Origin: Grimontia hollisae CIP 101886
GTDB taxonomy: Bacteria > Pseudomonadota > Gammaproteobacteria > Enterobacterales > Vibrionaceae
Length of the DNA: 64,000 nucleotides
Assembly (NCBI RefSeq): GCF_000176515.1
Contig: NZ_ADAQ01000011.1
Span: 62,001-126,000, forward strand
Direction of reading: 5' to 3'
Position 1 is the stretch's first letter; every line of letters begins with the position of its first letter. This document shows positions 1 to 10,710 of this stretch, in pieces. The notes below the pieces were generated by a model. It saw only the letters and a program-made list of their open reading frames with translations. It did no database searches and was not told where the DNA came from. The position numbers and the translations under genes were made by a program.

Positions 1-3000
1 CAGATGTCCATTTCGCTGCACCTGTAGTCGTTGTGCCACTCCACAGTTTCAATACCACTTTAGAACCAGGCTCACCTTTCACCACAAAGCTAGGTGTGGT
101 GTCACTGGTAATACCGTCATTGGCCGAGAAACCGGTGTCTGAGTTTTCAGCCAGACCAATTTCCTTAATTTCTGGCGCAGTGGTATCCAGCGTAAATTCG
201 CCATTGATGTTGTCTTGTCTGTTACCTGCCGCATCAGTTGCCACAATAGACCAGGTATATTCCCCATCCGCAGGCAATTGCTCAGAGGTAATCGACCACT
301 GACCGTTTTCATTCACCGTGGTTTCGATGGTTTTGGTGTAACCCTTCTTATCAGTGATAGTGAGACGAATCACATCACCTTTGGTACCCGTACCCGAGAA
401 CGCTGGTGTATTGTCATTGGTATAGACAATGTTATCCGCTGTGCCAGTTTGAGAATTAAACTGTCCGGTTACTTCAATCTCATTATCAAACGTAAACTGA
501 CCATTTACCTCTTTTTCATTACCCGCCACATCGACATATTTCAGGGTGTAGTTATATACCCCGTTATCACCATCGATTTTTGGCAGATTTAATGTCCAGT
601 TACCATGTTCATCAGTTTCAGTCGAAACATCCGTAATGGAGACTGGTTGACCATTTGGCCCTGTCAGTGAGACCAGTGAAACGGTGGTACCCGCTTCCAC
701 TTTACCGCTCAGTTTCAGATCGGTTTTGTTGGTGACATTGTCATCTTGCGATGTGCCCGAATCGCTTTCATCCGCAAGACCAAACGATCCTTTGTCACCA
801 CCTTCAACTGTTTTATCAATGGTCAATGTGCTGTTCTTAACAGGGCTTTCATTGCCCGCCAGGTCAGTTGCAGTAATTGCAATGGTGTATTGGCCTTCTG
901 CCAACGCAGTACCGACTTGCAACTCCCATTTACCGTTAACAAAATCGGCGGTTTCATAGGTGTGCGATGCCCCACCATTAACAGGTGTGATCACAATCTT
1001 GATCTTGGCATATTCACCCACATTACCGGTGAAGGTAGGCTGCGTATTGTTGGTGATTTTATCGTTTTGTACCCCACTGTCTGACGCATCAGTAATGCCT
1101 TCAACCGTCAGCGCTGGTGCGGTTTTGTCAATCACAATTGGGCCGGTGATAGCCTGTGACTGGTTACCCGCCGCATCCGTCGCCACAAATGACCAGGTAT
1201 ATTCACCATCCGCCAGTTTAGCGGCTGTGGTTGCATCCAGCTTGTACGTCCACTTACCTTGCTCGTTAACTTCCACATAGGCAGGGCTGACTTTTACCTC
1301 TTCACCATTTTTCTTGGTCAGCGTCAGGCTGATACGTGAACCTTTTTCAGCTGAACCCGAGAACGACAGAGCTGCATCTTTGGCGAAGTATTGGTTTTCA
1401 ACACCATTCACAACCACATCACGAATCTCCGGAGCGGCCGTATCAACCGTTACCGCTCCCACTGTTGATTCGGCAGTGTTACCGGCAATATCGGTCACAA
1501 TGACTTTATATTGATAATTGCCATCATCCAGCTGCTTGGTGGTGAAGGTATGTGATGACTGACCATTAAGGTTAACCGTTTCATTCACCGCTGGGCTGTT
1601 TTCACTGCCCACTTTCCACACCAGCAGTTGCACTTTCGCTGCACCGGAAGCATCGACTTTCAGTTGCAGTGCTTTTTGGTTGGTGATGCCATCATTGGTT
1701 GCAAAGCCAGTGTCATTTTCCAGTGACACTTCAGCCGTCGGTGCTTGGGTATCCAGTGTAAAGCTACCGTTTTCCACAGTGCTATTTCCTGCTGCATCCG
1801 TTGCAGTGACTTTCCAGGTGTATGCACCGTCTTGGTTCAGCTCATTAGCGGTCACAGACCAACGACCATCTGTGCCCACTTCAGTGGTCAACGTCTGGGT
1901 ACCCGCAGGACCATTAATCACCACGGTGATTTTATCGCCTGCATTACCGGTACCATTGATTACTGGCTGCTTGTTATTGGTGTAAATAACATCCTGATCT
2001 TTACCTGTTTCTGATGCGAATTTCGCACTCAGTTCGATCTGATTATCAAAGGTAAAGTGGCCTTCAACCTCTTTAACGTTACCAGCCTCATCTGTGTATT
2101 GCAGTGTATAGGTGTACTCACCGTTATCAGTGCCGAAGTTAGGAATGCTCAGTTCCCAAGAGCCATCTTCGTTGGCAACAACAGACACTTGCTCAACGGT
2201 AATAGATTCACCATTCGGTTTCTTCAGTCCGATCAGTTTGACAGTTGTACCCGGCTCAACGTTACCAGACAGTTTAAGTGACTGCTGATTGGTGATGTTG
2301 TCACCGTCAATACCCGAATCAGTATCTTGGGTTAAGCCAAACTCCTCACCACCAGATACGTCCGTATCAATGACCAGTGGTTTCTCGCTCACCACAGAGT
2401 TGCTGACGTTACCCGCCATATCGGTCGCAGTAATGGTGACCGTATATTGACCATCTGCCAGATCAACATTTGGTGTGATCGACCAGTTCCCATTGACATA
2501 CTCAGAGGTGGTGAAGGTGTACGACTTACCACCATTCGCGGGTGTTAATGTCACCGTCACTTTTGATGCTTCAGACACAGTACCGGTGAAAACAGGCTTC
2601 TCATTGTTGGTCAGCATGTCATCTTGAGCGTTGCCGGTATCTGTTTCCTTGGTGATGCCAGTAAAGGTGACCTCAGGCCCTTTGGTATCAAGCTTAAATT
2701 CCCCTTTCTGCTCAGCAGAACGGTTGCCTGCCACGTCTTCAGCCACAAATGACCAAGAATATGTACCGTCTTTCAGCAACTCAGCTGTTTCTTCAGACAG
2801 GTTATACGTCCAGGAACCATTATTACCCACTTGGACATATGCAGGCTCAACATCAATAGGTTGACCCGCACTGTCTTTCAGGGTCAGATAGATACGCGCT
2901 CCCGCTTCAGCTGTACCGCTAAAGCTCAGTGATGCATCGCTGACATACTCGCCATTTTGCGTATTCTTAAGCGTTACTTCATCCAGATTAGGCGCAACAG

Positions 3001-6000
3001 TATCCACAGTCACTTGCTGAACAGCAGACTGTGCGACGTTACCGGCCACATCCGTTACAATGACCTGATACTCATAGTCACCGTCTTCCAGGTGTGAAAC
3101 GTTGAAGGTGTGCTCTTGGTCATTGCCCGTAAACTCATGAGTCTCGTTAAAGACCTCATGTTCTTTAGACTCGCCTTTCTTCCACACCACCAATTCCACT
3201 TTGGCTGCATTACCGGTAGCTATCGCCTTGATTTGCAATAGATCTTTATTAGTGATGCCATCATTTTTGTTCAGGCCTGAGTCATTCTCCAGTGACACTT
3301 TCACGCTTGGCGCTTGGGTATCCAGTGTGAACTGGCCTTTATCTTGGGCTGTATTACCTGCAATATCTGTAGATTCAACCACCCATGAATATTTACCATC
3401 ATTCTCCAGTGCCGGTTCAACCGTTACTTGCCATGTACCATTCTCAACGGTGGTTTCCATTACATGGCTGTAACCGCCTGGTCCTGTCAATGTCACCTTG
3501 ATCTTGTCGCCATCAGTACCGGTACCAGACAGAGTTGGCTTGGTATTGTTGGTGATGTTGTCACTGTCAGATTCACCAGAGTCTGATGCAGCATCCAGAC
3601 GGCCATCTACAGTAATAGTGGTATCTAATTGGAAATCACCTTTCAGTTCTGACTTATTACCGGCAATATCCACCAGCTCAACGGTCCACTCATAGGTACC
3701 GTCTTCACCCAGTGCTGGCGCATTCAATGTCCAGTTACCATCTTTATCAACAGTCACTGTCACATTACCTGTCAGTGAAACTTTCTCGTTTGTGGTTTTA
3801 TTCACCAAAGAGGTCAGTTTCACCGTGGCGCCCACTTCACCTTTACCACTCAGGGTAATTTGTTTGTTGTTAGTGATGTCATCATCACTGTGATCGCCAC
3901 TGTCTGTTTTCGCATCCAGACCAGCAGTGAACTCATCGATAGAGGTATCGATCACCAGATTCTTATCACTGTTGTGCTCTGTGGTGTTACCTGCCGCATC
4001 GGTTGCCACTACTGTCCAGGTATACGAACCTTCTGGCAACGCCGTGGTGTTAATCGTCCATGCACCGTTGTTATCAGTAACGGTTGTTTCAAAGACATAG
4101 GCTGGCACTGATGGGTTGTTGACATCAAACAGTTTCAGCTCAATTTTATTGCCTTTCTCAGCCGTACCGGAGAACGATGGTGTTGTATCATTAGTGATAC
4201 CATCACTGGTATTGCTTCCGCTATCCGTGCTGCTGTCCAGCTTCACATCGCTCAATGTCGGTGCTTTGGTGTCGATGTTCAGCGTGATTTTTTCGCTGGT
4301 TTTGGTGTTACCCGCGGCATCCATTGCTTGAGCGGTCCATGTATATTGACCATCTTCAAGCGCTGAGGTTGGGGTAAATGACCAAGTGCCATCTGGGTTT
4401 ACCACAACATAGTCAGGCCGAACGTCTACTGGTGTACCATCTGCTTTTGTCAGGTTGATCGATACACGTGAACCTGGCTCTGCTTTACCAGTCAGGGTTG
4501 GAGTGTTGTCGTTTGAGTAGTTAGTACCCGCCACTAAGCTGGTGTCGCTTTCTTCAGACAGTTTCACGTCGCTCAGTGATGGCTCGGTTTTATCAATGAT
4601 CAACGGCTGTTGCTGAGAAACCGCTTTGTTGCCCGCCACGTCGGTGGCTTCAATCACCCAAACGTATTCACCTTCGGCAACAGGTGTTTTCATTTGCACG
4701 CTGAAGTAACCGTCTTCGTTCGCTTTCGCTTCTTCAGACGTGTATGCCGCCACACCGTTTGGTACCCCATTGGTCACTTTATAAAGTTTCACGACCACAG
4801 AAGCTAAGCCTTCTGAGGTCTGGCCCGTAAAGGTTGGGGTATCCACATTGGTTTGTGGGATGTCAGATTCAAAGCCCGCGTCACTCTTCGGATCCAACTT
4901 CGCGTCAACAATGATTGGCGCAGAAGTATCTAGGGTAAACGTAGACTCTTTGGTTGAGGCCGTGTTACCTGCCACGTCGGTCACTTTGGCATACCAGGTA
5001 TATTCACCTTGCAGGGTGAGCTCCGGCGCAGTGATTTTCCACGTGCCATCTGCACCCACTACTGCGGTTGGAATGCCTTCAACTTTCTTATTATTTGAAT
5101 CAAGAATGATCAGCTCAACGGTACTGCCTTTTTCAGCTGTACCCGCGAATGTTGGTGTTGAGTCGTTGGTGATACCATCGACGGCAGAATGACCGTAATC
5201 AGACTCCAGTGACGCGGTCACTTCAGTTTCGGTATCCAGAACAATGTTACCACTGACTGTCGTCACGTTACCGGCGACATCGGTCAGCTCAACTTTCCAA
5301 GTGTACTTACCATCACCGTTAGCCAGTGTTGGCAGCTTGAGTTCCCATTCACCCGTCGCGCTAACAGATACTGCATCAACCGCAGACACATCGATGGTTT
5401 GTCCATCAGGTCCGGTCAGATTCAGCAGTTTAACGCTCGATCCTGGTTCACCTTTACCAGACAGTTTGGCATCGCGTTCGTTGGTAATGTTGTCCGCTTG
5501 TGAACCTGAGTTAGTCTCATCATGCAGTTTACCGGACGCGCCTACGTACGCAGTGTCGATTTTCAGCGTTTGGTTTGCATCATTCAGAACGGTTTCGTTA
5601 CCTGCCAGGTCTTTCGCTGAAACAACCCACTTATAATCACCATCATTGAGGCCATCAACCTTCACTTCCCAGCGACCATCTTCGCTGGTCACTTTTGTGG
5701 TGACAGTCTTAACCAGTGTTTCACCACGATAAATCGCTATTGTGATATCTGAACCTTTATCGGCATTACCGACAAAGACTGGGCTTTGCTCTTTGGTGAT
5801 AAAGTCATTGTTCTCAAAACCGGTATCTGACTCCGTTTTCAGCACCACGCCAGAAATTTCTGGTGCCACAGTGTCAATAGTGACATCGATGCTTTTCTCT
5901 GGTGATTGGTTACCGGCAGAGTCAACCGCAACAAACGAAATGTCATAGTTACCGTCAGCTAATTCGGCTGGCAGTTTGTACACCCAGTTAGCACTGTTTA

Positions 6001-9000
6001 CTTCAATAAAATCAGGTTCTAACGCAACCTTTTCACCTGTCTTTTTATTTTCAACTGTGATGTATATGCGACTACCCACCTCTGAGCCAACCCCTTTCAG
6101 GCTCAACTCTTTAACATTGGTAATACCATCATTGTTGATATTTGAATCAGAGCTGTCAGTCAGGGTGATGTTACCCAGCTCAGGTACCTTGGTATCAATA
6201 GTGACTGGCTGCTGCTCTGTTTTGGTGACGTTACCTGCCACGTCAGTAACAGTGACTTGATACACATATTCGCCATCAGCCAGATCTTTCACCGCGTAAG
6301 AAACCTGACCATTGTCACCGACAACAACAGGATTTTCGGTTGAATAAGATGGCTTCGAGCTGATCACACCGCCTTTCTCAACCTTGTACACAGTAACGCT
6401 GATTTTAGCACCGGGCTCAGTAGTAATCGCTAAGTCTAGGGTCTTATCATTGGTGTGCGTTGGGTTAAAGCCGGTCTCTGACACAAGCTCCACAGACACA
6501 TCTGGGGCTTCACTATCGAACGTGAACTTACCTTCAACAGGTTCCGCTTTGTTACCCGCCACGTCTGTCGCATTCACCGTCCAAGACCATTCGCCTTGAT
6601 CTGCCAGTGCAAATTCTTTAGGCACAGTGATCGACCACTGACCCGATGCATTTGCACGGGTTTCCAATTCAATTTGCTTATTCGTTTCCGCGTGCGTCAA
6701 GGTGAGCTTGATCAGTGCGCCAGCATCAGCAGTACCCTGAATCTTAGGTGTCGCGATGTTGGTGATATAGTCATTCTTATCACCAGAATCGGAATGGGTG
6801 TCGAATTGTGCTGTCAGTGAAATTTGCGTATCAATTTCAATCGGCAATTCAACGGTTTTCTCGTTACCTGCCAGATCGGTAACGTTAAACGATACGGTAT
6901 ATTTACCGTCTTCCAGTGCATCTGGAACAGTATAAGACCACTTACCGTCGTCACCCACGGTTACTGGTGCGTAAGTCGGCAGCTCTTTACCGTTACCTTC
7001 TGGACGGATAGTGACCTGTACTTTTGAACCTGGTTCTGCTGTACCGGTAAAGGTCGGTGTTTTTGAATTGGTCAGCGCATCTTCTTGAGATTCACCAGAA
7101 TCCGTTTCCGCGCTCATGTTGGCTGAGAAATCAGTGATTGATCGGTCAACCACCACGGTGCCTTCAACGTTCTTAATACTTGCGTTGCCTGCAACGTCAA
7201 ACGCTGAAATGACATAAGAGTAGCTACCTTCTGGAACATCAGTCAGCTCAAATGACCATTCACCATTCGCTTTTGCGGTCACTTCTTGAGTGATACCCAA
7301 AGACTCAATGGTCAGCGTCACTTTGGCGTGCGCGTCGGTGGTACCTTTGAACGCCAGTTTTTCAGAGTTGGTGATGCCGTCTTTTGCTGATGAACCGGTA
7401 TCAGTAGATTCGTCAAAACCACCTTTGATCTCAGGACCAATGGTATCGATGGTTACTTTGGATTCAACTTTTTTTGAGATGTTGCCTGCCGCGTCTTGCG
7501 CGTAAGACACCACGGTATAGTCACCGTCTTTCAGTTCATTGGTAACATTAATTGACCAGCGGCCATTTTCGCCAACAACGGCTTGATACACATCACCATC
7601 AATTTCCAGATAGACCGTAGAGCCTGCTTCAGCTTTACCGTGGAAGGTTGGTGTATTGTCAGCGGTAATGTTATCGCCATCGTTACCGGTATCTGCTTCG
7701 TTGGTCAGACCTTCAATAGAAAAATCTGGTGCTGTTTGGTCGATGACAACTGTCTGAGTGATCTCAGATTTGTTACCCGCAGCGTCGGTAGAAACGAAAG
7801 TGATGGTGTGCTCACCTTCTTCCAGCGCGTTTTCAAATTGGAAGATGGTTGGTGAGTTTTGCGACTCTACATCGATCACTTGATCGTTATAGATCACTTG
7901 AATAGTAGAATTTGGCTCGTGATCAAAACGGAAAACAGGCTTATCACTGTTTGTGATCCAGTCCCCTTTCACGCCTGAGTCAGAAAGATCTGACATTGAT
8001 ACTTTAAAGTCATTGACGGTATCAATGATCACTTTTTGCGGAATAATTGATTCGTTGCCCGCACCGTCTACAGCATGCAGCGTGAATTCGTATTCACCGT
8101 CAGGAAACTCAATCGGGAAGGTAAATGAGAATTGACCATTTTTAGCGGACAGATCATATTTAACATCACCAACCTGGATGTAAACAGACACTGGGTCGCC
8201 TGAAATACTACCCGTAAAGGTTGGTTTGTTTACATTGGTGAGGCCATCCGCGTCTGACACACCGGAGTCAGTTGCCAGATCAAAGGTAATTTCCGGTGCA
8301 ACGGTATCAATCACCAATTGCTGATTCACAGTCGCAACATTGCCGGCTTCGTCTTTCGCTTCCACCTTCATGTTGTACTCGCCATCTGGCAAATCTTCTG
8401 CAACAGAAATAATGGCCGCACCATTGCTGTCTGCTTTGGCTTCATAGGTTACGCCATTGATTTCAACAGAAACCGTTGCATTTGGCAGTGTTTTCAGCTC
8501 AAACGTAGGCTTTTTAGCATTGGTAATAAAGTCGCCTTTCTCACCACTGTCACTGCGGCCAGAAAGTTTTACTTCAACAAAGATTTCAGAGTCTTTTTCA
8601 TCATCCGCAGGCACTTCTGCATCCGCAGGTGCATTTGAAGAACCTGAGCTTGAAGACATAGAAATCGCGTCTGAATCTGCTTTCTTGGTGCTGGTGTTAT
8701 CGTTCACCTCTTCTTCAGACATTTGCTCCTGCTGCATCGCTTGCATTGGAGCCTGCGCAGACAGCTGCGCAATCATTTGATTAAGCAGCTCTACGTTCTC
8801 ATTAACAGGTTGCTGTTCTTCTTCAGATTCACTCTTTTCTTTTTGCTCTTCCTCTAGCTTCTTCTTCAGCTCTTTCAATTCAGCCAGTTGTTTCTGAATT
8901 TCCTTGAGCTGTTCTTGTGTTTTCTCTTTATTATTTTGAGAGGCTTTTTTATTGTCTTCGTTTTTATCGTTAGAGATGACTTCTGGAATGATATGACCGG

Positions 9001-9202
9001 ACATACCATCTAGGTTAATACCAGATAGAATTGCCGAGTTGGAAATTTTAGAACCGTCATCTGATGTAAATGTCAATTTACCACGAAGAAGGTCTTGAAG
9101 ACCGCCTTCATAAACCGTGACATTACCACTTGCATCCGTTACTCGAATATCAAAACCGGAAACCTGAATACTATCAGTACCATTAATTTTAATATCTTGC
9201 AT
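1..9202 (-). CDS. Giant Ig-repeat adhesin, SiiE/BapA-like (N-terminal part; runs off left edge)
   Basis: One reading frame on the minus strand continues from an ATG at 9202 to the window edge, at least 3,067 codons; I sampled the frame at both ends and at several points rather than checking every codon. Residues 1-75 form a small beta-rich domain. Residues about 80-130 are a highly charged coiled coil (KEIQKQLAELKELKKKLEEE), followed by a Ser/acidic linker. From about residue 210 there are roughly 27 bacterial Ig-like domains of about 100 residues, each with the signature D(S/T)G..(D)..TN..P.F.G and ending in DGEY...A.D.AGN. The conserved Asp residues are typical of Ca2+-stiffened Ig domains. 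SiiE of Salmonella SPI-4 shares this layout: N-terminal coiled-coil plug, then many Ig domains. The protein would be exported by the type I system encoded just upstream. The C-terminal secretion signal lies outside the window. Confidence 0.9.
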   Translation of the reverse strand, partial: MQDIKINGTDSIQVSGFDIRVTDASGNVTVYEGGLQDLLRGKLTFTSDDGSKISNSAILSGINLDGMSGHIIPEVISNDKNEDNKKASQNNKEKTQEQLKEIQKQLAELKELKKKLEEEQKEKSESEEEQQPVNENVELLNQMIAQLSAQAPMQAMQQEQMSEEEVNDNTSTKKADSDAISMSSSSGSSNAPADAEVPADDEKDSEIFVEVKLSGRSDSGEKGDFITNAKKPTFELKTLPNATVSVEINGVTYEAKADSNGAAIISVAEDLPDGEYNMKVEAKDEAGNVATVNQQLVIDTVAPEITFDLATDSGVSDADGLTNVNKPTFTGSISGDPVSVYIQVGDVKYDLSAKNGQFSFTFPIEFPDGEYEFTLHAVDGAGNESIIPQKVIIDTVNDFKVSMSDLSDSGVKGDWITNSDKPVFRFDHEPNSTIQVIYNDQVIDVESQNSPTIFQFENALEEGEHTITFVSTDAAGNKSEITQTVVIDQTAPDFSIEGLTNEADTGNDGDNITADNTPTFHGKAEAGSTVYLEIDGDVYQAVVGENGRWSINVTNELKDGDYTVVSYAQDAAGNISKKVESKVTIDTIGPEIKGGFDESTDTGSSAKDGITNSEKLAFKGTTDAHAKVTLTIESLGITQEVTAKANGEWSFELTDVPEGSYSYVISAFDVAGNASIKNVEGTVVVDRSITDFSANMSAETDSGESQEDALTNSKTPTFTGTAEPGSKVQVTIRPEGNGKELPTYAPVTVGDDGKWSYTVPDALEDGKYTVSFNVTDLAGNEKTVELPIEIDTQISLTAQFDTHSDSGDKNDYITNIATPKIQGTADAGALIKLTLTHAETNKQIELETRANASGQWSITVPKEFALADQGEWSWTVNATDVAGNKAEPVEGKFTFDSEAPDVSVELVSETGFNPTHTNDKTLDLAITTEPGAKISVTVYKVEKGGVISSKPSYSTENPVVVGDNGQVSYAVKDLADGEYVYQVTVTDVAGNVTKTEQQPVTIDTKVPELGNITLTDSSDSNINNDGITNVKELSLKGVGSEVGSRIYITVENKKTGEKVALEPDFIEVNSANWVYKLPAELADGNYDISFVAVDSAGNQSPEKSIDVTIDTVAPEISGVVLKTESDTGFENNDFITKEQSPVFVGNADKGSDITIAIYRGETLVKTVTTKVTSEDGRWEVKVDGLNDGDYKWVVSAKDLAGNETVLNDANQTLKIDTAYVGASGKLHDETNSGSQADNITNERDAKLSGKGEPGSSVKLLNLTGPDGQTIDVSAVDAVSVSATGEWELKLPTLANGDGKYTWKVELTDVAGNVTTVSGNIVLDTETEVTASLESDYGHSAVDGITNDSTPTFAGTAEKGSTVELIILDSNNKKVEGIPTAVVGADGTWKITAPELTLQGEYTWYAKVTDVAGNTASTKESTFTLDTSAPIIVDAKLDPKSDAGFESDIPQTNVDTPTFTGQTSEGLASVVVKLYKVTNGVPNGVAAYTSEEAKANEDGYFSVQMKTPVAEGEYVWVIEATDVAGNKAVSQQQPLIIDKTEPSLSDVKLSEESDTSLVAGTNYSNDNTPTLTGKAEPGSRVSINLTKADGTPVDVRPDYVVVNPDGTWSFTPTSALEDGQYTWTAQAMDAAGNTKTSEKITLNIDTKAPTLSDVKLDSSTDSGSNTSDGITNDTTPSFSGTAEKGNKIELKLFDVNNPSVPAYVFETTVTDNNGAWTINTTALPEGSYTWTVVATDAAGNTTEHNSDKNLVIDTSIDEFTAGLDAKTDSGDHSDDDITNNKQITLSGKGEVGATVKLTSLVNKTTNEKVSLTGNVTVTVDKDGNWTLNAPALGEDGTYEWTVELVDIAGNKSELKGDFQLDTTITVDGRLDAASDSGESDSDNITNNTKPTLSGTGTDGDKIKVTLTGPGGYSHVMETTVENGTWQVTVEPALENDGKYSWVVESTDIAGNTAQDKGQFTLDTQAPSVKVSLENDSGLNKNDGITNKDLLQIKAIATGNAAKVELVVWKKGESKEHEVFNETHEFTGNDQEHTFNVSHLEDGDYEYQVIVTDVAGNVAQSAVQQVTVDTVAPNLDEVTLKNTQNGEYVSDASLSFSGTAEAGARIYLTLKDSAGQPIDVEPAYVQVGNNGSWTYNLSEETAELLKDGTYSWSFVAEDVAGNRSAEQKGEFKLDTKGPEVTFTGITKETDTGNAQDDMLTNNEKPVFTGTVSEASKVTVTLTPANGGKSYTFTTSEYVNGNWSITPNVDLADGQYTVTITATDMAGNVSNSVVSEKPLVIDTDVSGGEEFGLTQDTDSGIDGDNITNQQSLKLSGNVEPGTTVKLIGLKKPNGESITVEQVSVVANEDGSWELSIPNFGTDNGEYTYTLQYTDEAGNVKEVEGHFTFDNQIELSAKFASETGKDQDVIYTNNKQPVINGTGNAGDKITVVINGPAGTQTLTTEVGTDGRWSVTANELNQDGAYTWKVTATDAAGNSTVENGSFTLDTQAPTAEVSLENDTGFATNDGITNQKALQLKVDASGAAKVQLLVWKVGSENSPAVNETVNLNGQSSHTFTTKQLDDGNYQYKVIVTDIAGNTAESTVGAVTVDTAAPEIRDVVVNGVENQYFAKDAALSFSGSAEKGSRISLTLTKKNGEEVKVSPAYVEVNEQGKWTYKLDATTAAKLADGEYTWSFVATDAAGNQSQAITGPIVIDKTAPALTVEGITDASDSGVQNDKITNNTQPTFTGNVGEYAKIKIVITPVNGGASHTYETADFVNGKWELQVGTALAEGQYTIAITATDLAGNESPVKNSTLTIDKTVEGGDKGSFGLADESDSGTSQDDNVTNKTDLKLSGKVEAGTTVSLVSLTGPNGQPVSITDVSTETDEHGNWTLNLPKIDGDNGVYNYTLKYVDVAGNEKEVNGQFTFDNEIEVTGQFNSQTGTADNIVYTNDNTPAFSGTGTKGDVIRLTITDKKGYTKTIETTVNENGQWSITSEQLPADGEYTWSIVATDAAGNRQDNINGEFTLDTTAPEIKEIGLAENSDTGFSANDGITSDTTPSFVVKGEPGSKVVLKLWSGTTTTGAAKWTS
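481..6800 (-). repeat. Four copies of a five-Ig-domain super-repeat, about 1.56-1.6 kb each
   Basis: Within the adhesin the Ig domains are not interchangeable. Domain types recur in the same order at a spacing of about 1,560-1,610 bp. One type is seen at about 481-740, 2041-2300, 3610-3860 and 5230-5480. A second type, whose encoded text reads like AYVEVN..G.W.Y, recurs at about 1140-1290, 2690-2850, 4280-4440 and 5880-6020. The expanding unit is therefore five domains (about 520 residues), which points to growth by unequal recombination of blocks. Confidence 0.7.
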
Positions 9203-9313
9203 TACAATAACTCTCGTCAATTAAAAAATAATAAATATTTAAACAATATGTATTTAAACAATAATTATTAAAGGATAAGCAACATAACGTTGCAGATTAA
9301 AAGGCGATAAAAA

Positions 9314-10249
9314 TCACCCAAAAACTTTTTTCAGGTTATCAACAACACGCTCTGCTTTTTGTTCTGCCGCTGTCAATTTTCTGCTGACTTCAGAAACACC
9401 CTGATTAATAACTGAAATTTCAGCTTGCAAACCACTTACTTGAGTACGTGTTGCGACATTTTCTAACTGTGACAAATCATTTGCCATTTTAGAGAGCAGC
9501 TGCTCATTATCTTTTGAATGAGCAACCAAGGTTTTCAGCTCATTCAAAATCTCTGCTTGATAGTAATTTGAGTTTTTGATCTGTGTAGATACCTCATCAA
9601 ATGTAGACTTGATATCGTTCAAGAATACGATAGGTGAGACTTCATCTTCGAGATTTCTCAATCTATTTTCTGAAACGATCTTTTCTAATTCTTCAATACG
9701 TTTATGAATATCTGATGGTTGGTCGATTGATTCGTCCTTAGCTGGCTGTTTGCCCTTTGCTTTCTTCTTATCTTCTTCTTTATACGCAGAGATAATGAAA
9801 ACACCTGCAACGAGTGAATATGCAGAGATACCTACACCCAGAATCGACGTCATAAACGCGAATGACATCGCGCCAAGAGACGTAGAAATCGCGCTTAGAA
9901 GCCCCTCCATACGTGCCGCAAAGTCTGCATCGCCACCTGATAGCGCGGCTGCAATACCAGAAATCATGTCAACCAGACCAAGGAATGTACCCACGAGACC
10001 CAATGAAACCATCACTGAACTTGCCATTTTCAAATGGCTTTCAAACATAACGGCTCTGTTTGAAACAGCATTAGGGAACAAGGATAAGCCAAAGCACAAA
10101 ATAACAATATATGTGTAAAATATGGATACCAGAATAGTGATTTCCGGTGCCAGTTCATACGATGAATTGAAAAAGTCTTGTGCTGGTTTAAAGAAACCAA
10201 CCAAGATAAAAATCAACACATAAAGTGCGAAGCCAATGTATTTCATCAT
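9314..10249 (-). CDS. MotA/TolQ/ExbB-family proton channel subunit, SiiB-like
   Basis: A 311-residue membrane protein with helices near residues 5-20, 38-58, 78-98 and 120-152, then a charged cytoplasmic tail (about 160-311) with coiled-coil heptads. The segments SLGLVGTFLGLVDMI and LGAMSFAFMTSILGV match the MotA/TolQ/ExbB pore helices. In Salmonella SPI-4, SiiB is the MotA-like partner of SiiA and uses proton-motive force to control the adhesin SiiE. The same role is inferred here because the next gene downstream encodes the adhesin. Its start overlaps the stop of the upstream MotB-like gene by 4 bp, so the two are translationally coupled. Confidence 0.85.
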   Translation of the reverse strand: MMKYIGFALYVLIFILVGFFKPAQDFFNSSYELAPEITILVSIFYTYIVILCFGLSLFPNAVSNRAVMFESHLKMASSVMVSLGLVGTFLGLVDMISGIAAALSGGDADFAARMEGLLSAISTSLGAMSFAFMTSILGVGISAYSLVAGVFIISAYKEEDKKKAKGKQPAKDESIDQPSDIHKRIEELEKIVSENRLRNLEDEVSPIVFLNDIKSTFDEVSTQIKNSNYYQAEILNELKTLVAHSKDNEQLLSKMANDLSQLENVATRTQVSGLQAEISVINQGVSEVSRKLTAAEQKAERVVDNLKKVFG

Positions 10250-10704
10250 TTACTCCAAAATATTTCTGTTAAACCACTTTCTCTTGCTTCGTGAAAGTTA
10301 ATGGTAATGTTGTCATAATCTTCAATAAGTCCAACTTGGGACATAAAACTGAGCAGGTTATACGTAACAACCTCACTCTTATCACTAGAGTACACATCTA
10401 TAGAAGAAGGTGGCTCTACAAATTCATTTTTTAATATGACCAATTGATCATCAGTAAACTTGTATATTTTATAAAATGATATTTTAAAATTCTTGATATC
10501 TAGTATCGGTGGAGTTCTATCAAAAATATCTTCAAAAAGCTTACTGTTTTTTGTTAACGCTATTTTTCCGTATTCTTTTACTGATTCAGGAACAACAGAT
10601 ATTGTACTGATCATGAGAAAGATACTGACCAACAATATCGCAGACATTGCTCCTGTTAAGGCATCCACCATGGGGGCCATTACTTCATCACTTTCATCAT
10701 CCAT
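10246..10704 (-). CDS. MotB/ExbD-like single-span protein with a membrane aspartate
   Basis: A 152-residue protein with one N-terminal membrane helix (about residues 10-36) and a periplasmic domain. The helix begins PMVDALTGAMSAILLV, which lines up with the MotB helix YADFMTAMMAFFLV; Asp14 would be the proton-carrying residue. There is no recognisable OmpA-type peptidoglycan-binding motif in the rest, but the domain is short, as in ExbD. It is coupled to the MotA-like gene by an ATGA overlap, which argues that the two form one channel. It is the best functional counterpart of SiiA in this locus, although SiiA is longer. Confidence 0.75.
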   Translation of the reverse strand: MDDESDEVMAPMVDALTGAMSAILLVSIFLMISTISVVPESVKEYGKIALTKNSKLFEDIFDRTPPILDIKNFKISFYKIYKFTDDQLVILKNEFVEPPSSIDVYSSDKSEVVTYNLLSFMSQVGLIEDYDNITINFHEARESGLTEIFWSK

Positions 10705-10710
10705 CTATCG

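Noticed and set aside
33-8780. Many plus-strand ORFs of 60-130 codons across the first 8.8 kb
   Set aside because: They lie in antisense frames of the repeat adhesin, recur with the Ig repeat period and have no ribosome sites; they are shadows of the minus-strand gene.
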